Source of the DNA: Actinomycetota bacterium
GTDB taxonomy: Bacteria; Actinomycetota; Thermoleophilia; Miltoncostaeales; Miltoncostaeaceae
Assembly (NCBI GenBank): GCA_016870155.1
Contig: VGCE01000008.1
Coordinates: 19,698-83,697, forward strand
DNA length: 64,000 nucleotides
Direction: 5' to 3'
The notes beneath the pieces were generated by a model. It made no database searches. It was not told where the DNA came from and saw nothing but the letters and a program-made list of their open reading frames with translations. This document shows, in pieces, positions 7,938 through 15,238 of this stretch (positions within the stretch are counted from its first letter, which is position 1; every line of letters begins with the position of its first letter). The position numbers and the translations under genes were made by a program.

Positions 7938-9350
7938 CTAGCCCAGCGCGTCGCGCACGGGAATCGGCGGGCGCTCGAGCCAGGCATGCAGCGCGAGCAC
8001 CACGGCCTGGCAGGTGAACGCCCGGGCGCCCATGCCGGTGCCGTCGATGGGGTCGTGGTACTCGCGGAACCCTTGGCCGTCGAGGCGCTGTTCGATGCGC
8101 GACACCAGCACCGCCGCCTCGGCATGGCGCCCGGCCAGCAGCAGCGCAGGGATGGCGAATGGCGGCGTGAAGGGCCACGACGGGCCGCGCCAGTACTGCG
8201 GGATGACGCGGCCATCGCCACGCATGAACGCTGGGTCGTGCAGGCTGACCGACGGCACCGGGTGCGGCGGCCAGAAGCGGTCGCCGCGCAGCAGCCAGTC
8301 GTCCACCACGCGGGTGCGGATGTCCTCGGGCAGGTCGGGCAGGGCGGCGGGCGCAAGTCCCTGCCAGGCGCTTACCGGCACCGGCAGGCCGTCGGGCCCG
8401 GCGAGCCGGAAGATGCCTGCCTGGTCGTCCCACAGGTGATCCACGAGGGCGTGGGTGATCTCCCTCGCGCGCGCGCGGGCACCGGGCTCGCCCAGCGCGT
8501 GCAGGCCAAGGTGGCCAAGGGCGAGGCAGGTGTTCACCAGCGGGCAGGCGGCGGTGAAGCCGCCCCGCGCCCGGATTCGCCGGAACGAGAAGTCCTCCCG
8601 GCGGACGTCGTTCACGAGCGCGGCGAACCCGGGGGTGCCGTGCCGGCGCCATCCGAGCGCCTTGTCGAACACCGGGGATGCATCGCAGCCGGTCTCGTCG
8701 GGGAGGATCACCCACGCCAGCCCCGTGGCGTCAACGCGCTCGCGTTCGATCCATCCGTTGTAGGCGCGCACCACCTCGCGGCCCTGCGCGGCGAAGGCCG
8801 CATCGCCGAGGCGGTCGGCGACCTCGGCCCAGGTCCATCCGAGGAACGGCGGCTGGATCGTGGCGGTGGCCATGTCCCTGCGGGATCGCACGTTGTAGAA
8901 GGCCAGCCGCGCCAGGCGCACGGGGGCATCCCAGAAGACGGTGTGGCCGATGAGCCCGTCGGGTTGCTGCACCGCGGCGAGCGAGCGCACCTCGTCCGCG
9001 GCCCTGGCGGGGTCCACCTCGTTCCAGGCGAGCGCGTGCATGAGGGAGTCCCAGAACCACTGGTACGGGTACTTCTCGCCTTCGGGGCAAGTGTAGGCGT
9101 AGTGCACGCCATTGCGCGCGATGCCCTGCCGCCAGTTGGCTGCGAGCAGCGCCTCGGCGGCGCGGCGCACGCGGATGCTCGCCCCGTTCACGAGGTAAGC
9201 ATCGCAGGAAGCGGACGGCGGCGGACGGCGCGGGGAACCCCCCGATTCCCGCGCTGACCGAGACCCCCCGATCTCGGAGCGTCCGCCGCTCAGTACCGCC
9301 ATGCGCGTCGGTCCCACGAGGAGACCGGGCACATGGGGTAAATGTGGCAT
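7938..9350 (-). CDS. (alpha/alpha)6-barrel glycosidase, MGH1/GH63-like
   Basis: Up to 470 residues. Recognisable family sequence starts near residue 54 (VRRAAEALLAANWRQG), so the true start may be internal (ATG 9302 or GTG 9191); the first 50 residues are low complexity. Landmarks are YPYQWFWDSLMHALAW, QPPFLGWTW, IPQYWRGPSWPF and GFREYHDPIDG, as in mannosylglycerate hydrolase/trehalase-like GH63 and debranching-type clan GH-G enzymes. It has no signal peptide and is probably cytosolic, acting on a sugar or compatible solute such as an alpha-glucoside or mannosylglycerate. The exact substrate is unknown. Confidence 0.75.
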   Translation of the reverse strand: MPHLPHVPGLLVGPTRMAVLSGGRSEIGGSRSARESGGSPRRPPPSASCDAYLVNGASIRVRRAAEALLAANWRQGIARNGVHYAYTCPEGEKYPYQWFWDSLMHALAWNEVDPARAADEVRSLAAVQQPDGLIGHTVFWDAPVRLARLAFYNVRSRRDMATATIQPPFLGWTWAEVADRLGDAAFAAQGREVVRAYNGWIERERVDATGLAWVILPDETGCDASPVFDKALGWRRHGTPGFAALVNDVRREDFSFRRIRARGGFTAACPLVNTCLALGHLGLHALGEPGARARAREITHALVDHLWDDQAGIFRLAGPDGLPVPVSAWQGLAPAALPDLPEDIRTRVVDDWLLRGDRFWPPHPVPSVSLHDPAFMRGDGRVIPQYWRGPSWPFTPPFAIPALLLAGRHAEAAVLVSRIEQRLDGQGFREYHDPIDGTGMGARAFTCQAVVLALHAWLERPPIPVRDALG

Positions 9351-9421
9351 GCCGCCCTCGCGAGCGCAAGCCTTATAGTGTCAGTCGCGCGGATTCTTTA
9401 CCGGATGTTCGCAATTCGGCG

Positions 9422-9904
9422 TCAGCGCTCGCTGCGCTCGCGGCGAGCGCGCTCGCGTACCAGGTCGATGCGCAGCGCCACGGTGAGGGCATCCACCTTG
9501 GCCTCGCCGTCGAGGCGGTCGGCCACGTGCCAGGCCTCCTGCGAGAGGTACTCCAGGCGCTCCACGGCGTCGGACAACTGCGCGACGCGGTGGGCCTCCT
9601 TCTCGAGGTACGCGAGGATCTCCGCCTGCTCGGCCGGCAGCCATGAGGGCTGCTTGCCGGGCCACTCGGGGTTGCGCGCGATGAGCCACCAGAGGATCGC
9701 GATGAGCGGCAACTTGAGCGCGACCACCACGAACAGCACGTAGGTGGTGCGAATCCATCCGTGGCCGGGGACGTCGGGCGTCCACACGATGAGCACGGTG
9801 CCGAACAGCGCGAGCACCAGCGCGCCCAATATCGCCGGGACCACCCGCCGTGTCACGGGGGCGGGTGACGAGCCGCAAAGAAGCCATCGCATGTCGCCGA
9901 CCAT
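9422..9904 (-). CDS. two-TM membrane protein with charged helical tail
   Basis: 160 residues from ATG 9904 (ATG 9892 is an alternative). Two hydrophobic helices (VVPAILGALVLALFGTVLIVW and a second ending LIAILWWLIA) are followed by about 85 residues rich in Glu, Ala and Arg with heptad-like spacing, likely a cytoplasmic coiled coil. It ends in a run of Arg/Glu/Ser. It is divergent from thrS with 73 nt between starts. I do not recognise the family. Confidence 0.65.
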   Translation of the reverse strand: MVGDMRWLLCGSSPAPVTRRVVPAILGALVLALFGTVLIVWTPDVPGHGWIRTTYVLFVVVALKLPLIAILWWLIARNPEWPGKQPSWLPAEQAEILAYLEKEAHRVAQLSDAVERLEYLSQEAWHVADRLDGEAKVDALTVALRIDLVRERARRERSER

Positions 9905-9977
9905 GTTCCACCCGTCTGCCCGGGCGCGCAAGAGGGGTCCGGCCCCCGGCACGGGCGTTGCTAGCATCGCGCGCCGC

Positions 9978-11882
9978 ATGCACGTCGTCCTTCCCGATGG
10001 AAACCGGCTGGACCTGCCCGAAGGGGCAACCGGATACGACGCCGCCGCCGCTATCGGCCCGGGCCTCGCAAAGGCCGCGCTGGCAGTGCGGGTGGGCGAC
10101 GAGATCCGCGATCTCGCGGGCCCGCTTGCCAACGGCGAGCAGATCGCCATCGTCACGGGCAAGAGCGGCGATGATCACCTGTACGTCATGCGCCACTCGG
10201 CCGCGCACGTGATGGCCGAGGCCGTGATGAGCCTCTTCCCGGGCACGCGGTTCGGATTCGGGCCGCCCATCGCCGACGGCTTCTATTACGACTTCGAGCT
10301 CGACGCGCCGATCACCGAGGACGACTTCCCGGCCATCGAGGCCGAGATCAACCGCATCGCCAAGAGCAAGTCGCCCTTCGAGCGCAGCGTCATGAGCATC
10401 CCCGACGCCAAGGCCTTCTTCGAGGAGCGCGCGCAGCCCTATAAGGTGGACCAGGTGGAGGAGCTCGGCCGCCAGGGCGAGGCCGACGTGTCGCTGTACC
10501 GCGAGCGCGACTTCACCGACCTCTGCCGCGGCCCGCATGTGCACGACACCGGGAAGATCGGGCACGTGAAGCTGCTCTCGGTGGCCGGTGCGTACTGGCG
10601 CGGCAGCGAGAAGAACCCCATGCTCACGCGGGTGTACGCCACGGCGTTCCCCACCAAGGCGGAGCTCGACGAGTACCTCGAGCGCCTCGAGGCCGCCCGG
10701 GCGCGTGACCACCGCCGCGTGGGCCGCGACCTCGGCATCTTCTACTTCGACGAGGCCGGCCCGGGGTTCCCGTTCTTCCTGCCCAAGGGCATGGTGGTGG
10801 TGAACGAGATCCAGTCGGCGCTGCGCACCGAGCTCGACGGCATGGGCTACCAGGAGATCCGCACCCCCACGATGCTCTCGGATGAGCTCTGGAAGCAGAG
10901 CGGTCACTACGAGCACTACAAGGACAACATGTACTTCACGGAGGTGGATGAGCAGGGGTTCGCCGTGAAGCCCATGAACTGCCCGGGCGCCTGCCTGGTG
11001 TTCCGGTCCACGCGCCGCTCGTACCGCGATCTGCCGCTTCGCCTGGCGGAGTTCGGGCACGTGCACCGCCACGAGCTCTCCGGCGTGCTGCATGGCCTGT
11101 TCCGCGTGCGGGCGTTCACGCAGGACGACGCCCACGTGTTCTGCCGCATGGACCAGATCCAGTCGGAGGTGCGGTCGATCCTCGACCTCACGGAGCGCTT
11201 CTACGCGCGGTTCGGGTTCGAGGACGTGTCGATGTTCCTCTCCACGCGCCCCGAGAAGGCCACGGGCACGCCCGAGATGTGGGACCAGGCCGAGGAGGCC
11301 CTGCGCCAGGCGCTGGGCGATCGCGAGTACGGCATCAAAGAGGGTGACGGCGCCTTCTACGGCCCGAAGATCGACATCCAGGTCACCGACACCATGGGGC
11401 GCTCGTGGCAGCTGGGCACGTGCCAGCTCGACTTCTACATGCCCGAGCGCTTCGGCCTCACCTACACCACGGCCGACGACACCGAGGAGCGCCCGGTCAT
11501 CATCCACCGGGCCATCACGGGGTCGCTCGAGCGCTTCTTGGGCATCCTGCTCGAGGACACCGGCGGCGACCTGCCCTTCTGGATCGCCCCGGAGCAGGCG
11601 CGGGTGATTCCCGTGAGCGACCGCCACGCGCCGTATGCCGACGAGGTGTGCGCCACACTCAGAGGATCGGGGCTGCGGGCCGACGTGGACGGCCGCGGAG
11701 AGAGCGTGGGCAAGCGCATCCGCGATGGCGAGCTGGCCAAGGTGCCGTACCTGCTCATCGTGGGCGACCGCGAGGTGGAGACCCGCACCGCGTCGGTGCG
11801 CGCGCGGCATGGCGACCTCGACGGCGACCTGCCGCTCATCGGCCTGGCCGACACCCTGCGCGCGGGGGTGCCCGCGCGGTGA
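9978..11882 (+). CDS. thrS: threonyl-tRNA synthetase
   Basis: 634 residues, normal length. The N-terminal TGS domain begins MHVVLPDGNRLDLPEG. The second-additional editing domain has HSAAH and a later CRGPHV. Class II catalytic motifs are present: motif 2 RLAEFGHVHRHE, motif 3 ITGSLERFLGILLE, and zinc ligands (MNCPG Cys, a His in RAFTQDDAH). The C-terminal anticodon domain starts about IPVSDRHA. ATG lies 10 nt after TAGCAT, consistent with a very short or absent leader. Charges tRNA-Thr in the cytoplasm. Confidence 0.97.
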   Translation: MHVVLPDGNRLDLPEGATGYDAAAAIGPGLAKAALAVRVGDEIRDLAGPLANGEQIAIVTGKSGDDHLYVMRHSAAHVMAEAVMSLFPGTRFGFGPPIADGFYYDFELDAPITEDDFPAIEAEINRIAKSKSPFERSVMSIPDAKAFFEERAQPYKVDQVEELGRQGEADVSLYRERDFTDLCRGPHVHDTGKIGHVKLLSVAGAYWRGSEKNPMLTRVYATAFPTKAELDEYLERLEAARARDHRRVGRDLGIFYFDEAGPGFPFFLPKGMVVVNEIQSALRTELDGMGYQEIRTPTMLSDELWKQSGHYEHYKDNMYFTEVDEQGFAVKPMNCPGACLVFRSTRRSYRDLPLRLAEFGHVHRHELSGVLHGLFRVRAFTQDDAHVFCRMDQIQSEVRSILDLTERFYARFGFEDVSMFLSTRPEKATGTPEMWDQAEEALRQALGDREYGIKEGDGAFYGPKIDIQVTDTMGRSWQLGTCQLDFYMPERFGLTYTTADDTEERPVIIHRAITGSLERFLGILLEDTGGDLPFWIAPEQARVIPVSDRHAPYADEVCATLRGSGLRADVDGRGESVGKRIRDGELAKVPYLLIVGDREVETRTASVRARHGDLDGDLPLIGLADTLRAGVPAR

Positions 11883-12106
11883 CCATCGCCCCGCGTCGCA
11901 TGTCCGCGGGGCTGTGCGATGGCTGCGCCTTCCAGCGACTGGTGCCCACCCGCCGGTCGGTATTCACCATGTGCGAGGAGCCACGCATGCCGCGCTACCC
12001 CGCCGTGCCCGTGATGCGCTGCCCGGCGTTCATGGCCCGCCCGAGTGGGGAGCAGCCGGCTAGCGGGGAAGGCCCAGGGCCAGCGCCAGCAGCGCCGACT
12101 CCCTGA
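11879..12106 (+). CDS. small Cys-rich putative metal-binding protein
   Basis: 75 residues, starting at a GTG that overlaps the thrS stop (GTGA); an internal ATG at 11900 is possible. The core has CDGCAFQRLVPTRRS, then TMCEEP and MRCPAF, a four-Cys pattern (CxxC...C...C) suggesting a zinc site. The tail is Pro/Ala-rich. It is translationally coupled to thrS. Its 3' end overlaps the convergent next gene by 47 nt. Function unknown. Confidence 0.6.
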   Translation: MTIAPRRMSAGLCDGCAFQRLVPTRRSVFTMCEEPRMPRYPAVPVMRCPAFMARPSGEQPASGEGPGPAPAAPTP

Positions 12107-12575
12107 GGCTGAGGCGGGTGGCGCCGTGCCACCGCAGGCGGTAGCCGCCCGGCACCGCGCTCACATCGCCCGCCTCGTCCTGGCCGATCATCACGGCGGT
12201 GTCCGGCATGGTCGATGCCGGCAGCAGGCGGTGCAGCAGTGCTCCCAGCGCCGATCGCTCGCGGGTCCAGGCGCGCACGCCGCGGTCATCCACCAGTGCG
12301 GTGACGCAGCGCGTGGGCGAGAGGCGCGAGCGGTACTCGACGTACCCTCGATGTCCGCCATCGGGTCCGATGATGTGTCGCCGGCTGCCGGCGTCGGCCG
12401 GATGCGGCGCGCCGATGATCAGCTCGCCGGCACCGATGGTGGCCGCGCCCGGGCCGCCGGTGCGGAAGGCCGTGGCCAACTGGGCCCCGTCGGCCGTGCC
12501 CGCGCGCAGGTCGAGGTAGCCCGGGGAATCGGTGGAGCGCAGCACGGTGATCGTGTCGGGCGAGGGCCGGGGCAC
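12060..12575 (-). CDS. hypothetical protein
   Basis: 171 residues, GTG start six nt after a minus-strand TACAGT box. It is soluble, without signal peptide or membrane helix. It holds segments such as ELIIGAPHPADAGSRR, YRLRWHGATRLSLRESA and a repetitive Leu/Ala C-terminal helix. I recognise no family. It is divergent from the next gene with 40 nt between starts, and each has its own -10-like box. Confidence 0.6.
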   Translation of the reverse strand: MPRPSPDTITVLRSTDSPGYLDLRAGTADGAQLATAFRTGGPGAATIGAGELIIGAPHPADAGSRRHIIGPDGGHRGYVEYRSRLSPTRCVTALVDDRGVRAWTRERSALGALLHRLLPASTMPDTAVMIGQDEAGDVSAVPGGYRLRWHGATRLSLRESALLALALGLPR

Positions 12576-12615
12576 GGGTGAACTGTAGGGCCGAGGGCAG
12601 CGTTATCCTGCTCCC

Positions 12616-12972
12616 ATGCCCATCGGCGTGCGCAATGCGGTGATCATCCTTGGCCTCGCGGGGCTCGTGGTGTGGTGGGAGCGCGCCTTCACCTTTGCGC
12701 TGGCCACGGCGTCGCAGGTGCTCTCGGTGCTGTTCGTGATCGCCGTCCTCGCGGCGGGCGTTGCGTACTTCCGCCGCAACCCCCTCGCCTGGCTGGTGAT
12801 GAAGCCGTGGCAGCGCGTGCTGGTGGTGGTCGCGGCGCTGGGCATCGCGTTCCTTCTTGTCGCCGGGTATCCGCTGCTGGCTGACCGCCTCACGCCATTC
12901 GGCTACATCGCGCTGATCGTGGCCCTGGGGCTGCTGATCTGGTGGATCGTCCGCGACAGCAGGCGGCTCTAG
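12616..12972 (+). CDS. small integral membrane protein, four helices
   Basis: 118 residues with four predicted membrane helices (VIILGLAGLVVWW, QVLSVLFVIAVLAAGVAYF, RVLVVVAALGIAFLLVAGY, YIALIVALGLLIWWIV) and a basic C-terminus (RDSRRL). ATG lies 6 nt after TATCCT with no Shine-Dalgarno, a leaderless layout. Function unknown. Confidence 0.65.
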   Translation: MPIGVRNAVIILGLAGLVVWWERAFTFALATASQVLSVLFVIAVLAAGVAYFRRNPLAWLVMKPWQRVLVVVAALGIAFLLVAGYPLLADRLTPFGYIALIVALGLLIWWIVRDSRRL

Positions 12973-13065
12973 CCGCGGCATCCGTGCGCTGCTGATTCGC
13001 ATGCGGCGCTGATTCGTGACGCCCCGCGCGCCCCCCGTGCGTGAGGCAGGCTTAGCGTCGCGCCC

Positions 13066-13470
13066 ATGCATGGGAATGCGCCGAGCCGGATGCGCGAGGA
13101 CGCGTCGTGCCGGCTGCCCGGGCACGTGGCGAGCCGCGCCCGCGCGGGGCAGGCGTCGGTGGAGCTGGTGGCGCTCGTGCCGCTCATCGCGCTGGCCGTG
13201 GCGGTGGTGGTGCAGGTGGGGCTGGCCGCGCATGCATGGGGCGCGGCGCGCGAGGCCGCGCGGGCGGGCGCACGCGCGCAATCGGTGCAGGCGCCCGCCG
13301 GTGCGGCGGCGCGGCGCATGCTGGGAAGCGATCTGGCGCGGGGTTCCCTCGTGCGCATGCGCGAGGACCGCTTCGGGCGTGAGCACGTGTCGGTGCGCGT
13401 GCGCGTGCCGATGATCGTGCCGTGGGTGCCCGCGCCCAGCGTGTCTGCCGATGCCGAGGTTCCGCAGTGA
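13066..13470 (+). CDS. TadE-like pseudopilin/membrane protein
   Basis: 134 residues. A basic N-terminus is followed by the TadE signature GQASVELVALVPLIALAVAV (Gln-Ala-x-x-Glu then hydrophobic helix), then an Ala-rich helix and a beta-rich domain. TadE proteins are minor pilins of Flp/Tad pili or of the actinobacterial TadE-like secretion loci. ATG is 7 nt after TAGCGT. It is the first of three overlapping genes. No TadA ATPase, prepilin peptidase or TadB/C is in the window. Confidence 0.75.
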   Translation: MHGNAPSRMREDASCRLPGHVASRARAGQASVELVALVPLIALAVAVVVQVGLAAHAWGAAREAARAGARAQSVQAPAGAAARRMLGSDLARGSLVRMREDRFGREHVSVRVRVPMIVPWVPAPSVSADAEVPQ

Positions 13471-13787
13471 CGCGCCGCCCGGGCACGCGGCGCGCATCGT
13501 GCACGGGCCGCGCGCCAGGCACCGGGTGCCAGGGGGGGCAGGCGGCGCTCGAGGTGGTGGCGCTGCTACCGCTGCTCGTGGCGCTGGCGCTTCTGGCGGT
13601 GCAGGTGGCGTCGGTGCTGGGCGCGGCCTCACAGGCGCAGGACCGCGCGCGAGCGAAGGCCATGCAGGCCGACGGGCCCCCTGGATCGCTGGTGGCGGTG
13701 GAGGGGTCGGCACGGCCGCCGGCCCTGACGGTCCTCGCCGCGCGCGGCGGCGCCATTCATGTGCGTGCTGCGGTGCGGGTGCCGTGA
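13467..13787 (+). CDS. second TadE-like membrane protein
   Basis: 106 residues, GTG start overlapping the previous stop (GTGA). GGQAALEVVALLPLLVALAL again gives the Gly-Gln-Ala-x-x-Glu motif before a membrane helix, followed by an Ala-rich stalk (SQAQDRARAKAMQ) and a short C-terminal domain. It is paired with the preceding TadE-like gene and coupled by ATG overlap to the fused third gene. Confidence 0.7.
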   Translation: MTRRPGTRRASCTGRAPGTGCQGGQAALEVVALLPLLVALALLAVQVASVLGAASQAQDRARAKAMQADGPPGSLVAVEGSARPPALTVLAARGGAIHVRAAVRVP

Positions 13788-15139
13788 TGCGCCGTCGTGC
13801 GCTCAGCGCTGGTCGCCACGCCGCGCGCGCAGGGCACGCCGGGGCGCATGCCGATCGCGCCGCGCGGCAGCGGGGTCAGGCGATGCCGGTGGTGCTCGCG
13901 CTGGCGGCCATCGGCGTGGCGGCCGTGCTCGGCCTGGCGGCGATGGGCGCCGTGCGGGTGGCGTCCGGCGGGGCCCGGCTGGCGGCCGACCTGGCCGCCC
14001 TGTCGGCGGGGCGCGCCCTCCTCGATGCCATCCCCGCGGCGCTGGTGGACCCATGGGACCTGCGCGGGCGGCTGCGTGACGCCGCGCGGCGCGCGGCCGC
14101 GCAGTCGGCTGACGGATCGGGGGCGCGCGTGGATGATCTGCGCCTGGTGGGGCAGGCACGCATTCCGATGGAGGTGGAGGTGCGCGTGCGCCGTCCGGGC
14201 CCGCTCGGCACGTCTATCACCGCCACCGCGCGCGCCGGGGTGGCCGCGGTGGCGGGCATGCCGCGTGACGGCCCGGTGGGCTGGGCCACCGGGGGCGGCT
14301 ACAGCGGACCGTTGGTGTATCGCGATGGCAAGCCCATGTGTCCCGCCGTGGCGGCGGCGTTCGACCAGATGGACCGCGCCATCCGCGCCGCGGGCATGGA
14401 CCTGGTGGTCACAAGCGCATTCCGGTCGGACGCCGAGCAGGCCGTGTTGTTCGCGCGGCATCCCGACCCGAAGTGGGTGGCGCCGCCGGGGCGCAGCCGG
14501 CATCGCAACTCCACCGAGCTCGACCTCGTGGTGAGCGGGGGCGTGCACGCCTGGCTGGTGCGCAACGCCGGCGCCTTCGGGTTCATCCAGCGTTATTCCT
14601 GGGAGGAGTGGCATTGGGGCTACTTGCCCGGATGCGGCGGCGGGCAGCCCGGCGCCACGCTGCCCGCCAGCGCGCAGGCCGGCGGGCTGCAGTCGTGGGT
14701 GCCCGCGCGCTACCGCGACCTGGTGGTGCGGTCGGCCACGACCGCGGCGATCTCGCCCGCCCTGCTTGCCGCGGTGCTGAAGACCGAGAGCGACTTCGAC
14801 CCCCGGGCGGTGAGCAGCGCTGGGGCTCAGGGCATCGCGCAGTTCATGCCCGCCACGGCGCGGGGCATGGGCGTGCGAGACCCCTTCGACCCGGCGCAGG
14901 CGATACCGGGCTCAGCGCGGCTCATCGCCAGCGGCATCCGCGAGTTCGGGTCGGTGCCGCTGGCGCTGGCGGCCTACAACGCCGGGGGAGGGGCGGTGCG
15001 CCGCTACGGGGGAATCCCTCCCTACGCCGAGACCCAGGCGTACGTGGCGCGCGTGATGGCCCTGGCGGGACAGGGGGCGGCACTGGCCGGTGGTGGGTCA
15101 GGGGTCGTGCTGGTGCGCGCAGGCGAGCTCCTTGCGTGA
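13787..15139 (+). CDS. TadE/TadG-like helix fused to VanY peptidase and lytic transglycosylase
   Basis: 450 residues, ATG overlapping the previous stop. Domain order: a basic N-terminus and GQAMPVVLALAAIGVAAVLG helix (Rv3654c/TadG-like), residues about 35-150; a VanY D-Ala-D-Ala carboxypeptidase-like domain, about 170-285, with zinc ligands His239 (SRHRNS), Asp246 (ELDLV) and His276 (EEWHWGY); and an SLT lytic transglycosylase, about 310-430, with catalytic Glu334 (LKTESDF), GAQGIAQFMPATA and LAAYNAG. The predicted role is local peptidoglycan opening around a TadE-type envelope structure. The three-way fusion is unusual; each part is intact by motif. Confidence 0.85.
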   Translation: MRRRALSAGRHAARAGHAGAHADRAARQRGQAMPVVLALAAIGVAAVLGLAAMGAVRVASGGARLAADLAALSAGRALLDAIPAALVDPWDLRGRLRDAARRAAAQSADGSGARVDDLRLVGQARIPMEVEVRVRRPGPLGTSITATARAGVAAVAGMPRDGPVGWATGGGYSGPLVYRDGKPMCPAVAAAFDQMDRAIRAAGMDLVVTSAFRSDAEQAVLFARHPDPKWVAPPGRSRHRNSTELDLVVSGGVHAWLVRNAGAFGFIQRYSWEEWHWGYLPGCGGGQPGATLPASAQAGGLQSWVPARYRDLVVRSATTAAISPALLAAVLKTESDFDPRAVSSAGAQGIAQFMPATARGMGVRDPFDPAQAIPGSARLIASGIREFGSVPLALAAYNAGGGAVRRYGGIPPYAETQAYVARVMALAGQGAALAGGGSGVVLVRAGELLA

Positions 15140-15238
15140 CGCCCATGCGGCATCCGGCTCGCGAACGGCCCGTGCGCTCACTCCGGGCACGGCCCGTGCG
15201 ATCGCTTGACGCCCCGGTGCGCTCATATACTCGGGCGC

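Noticed and set aside
9381..11810. Very long open frame antisense to thrS
   Set aside because: Composition is His/Arg/Ala/Gly-rich and mirrors the GC-rich sense codons; thrS on the other strand is complete. Same reasoning applies to long antisense frames at 6905-8356, 24155-26026, 43702-45402, 49730-51160 and 51673-53436.
13016..13787. Complete Tad pilus locus
   Set aside because: Only TadE-like proteins are present; no ATPase, secretin, peptidase or TadB/C gene is in the window.
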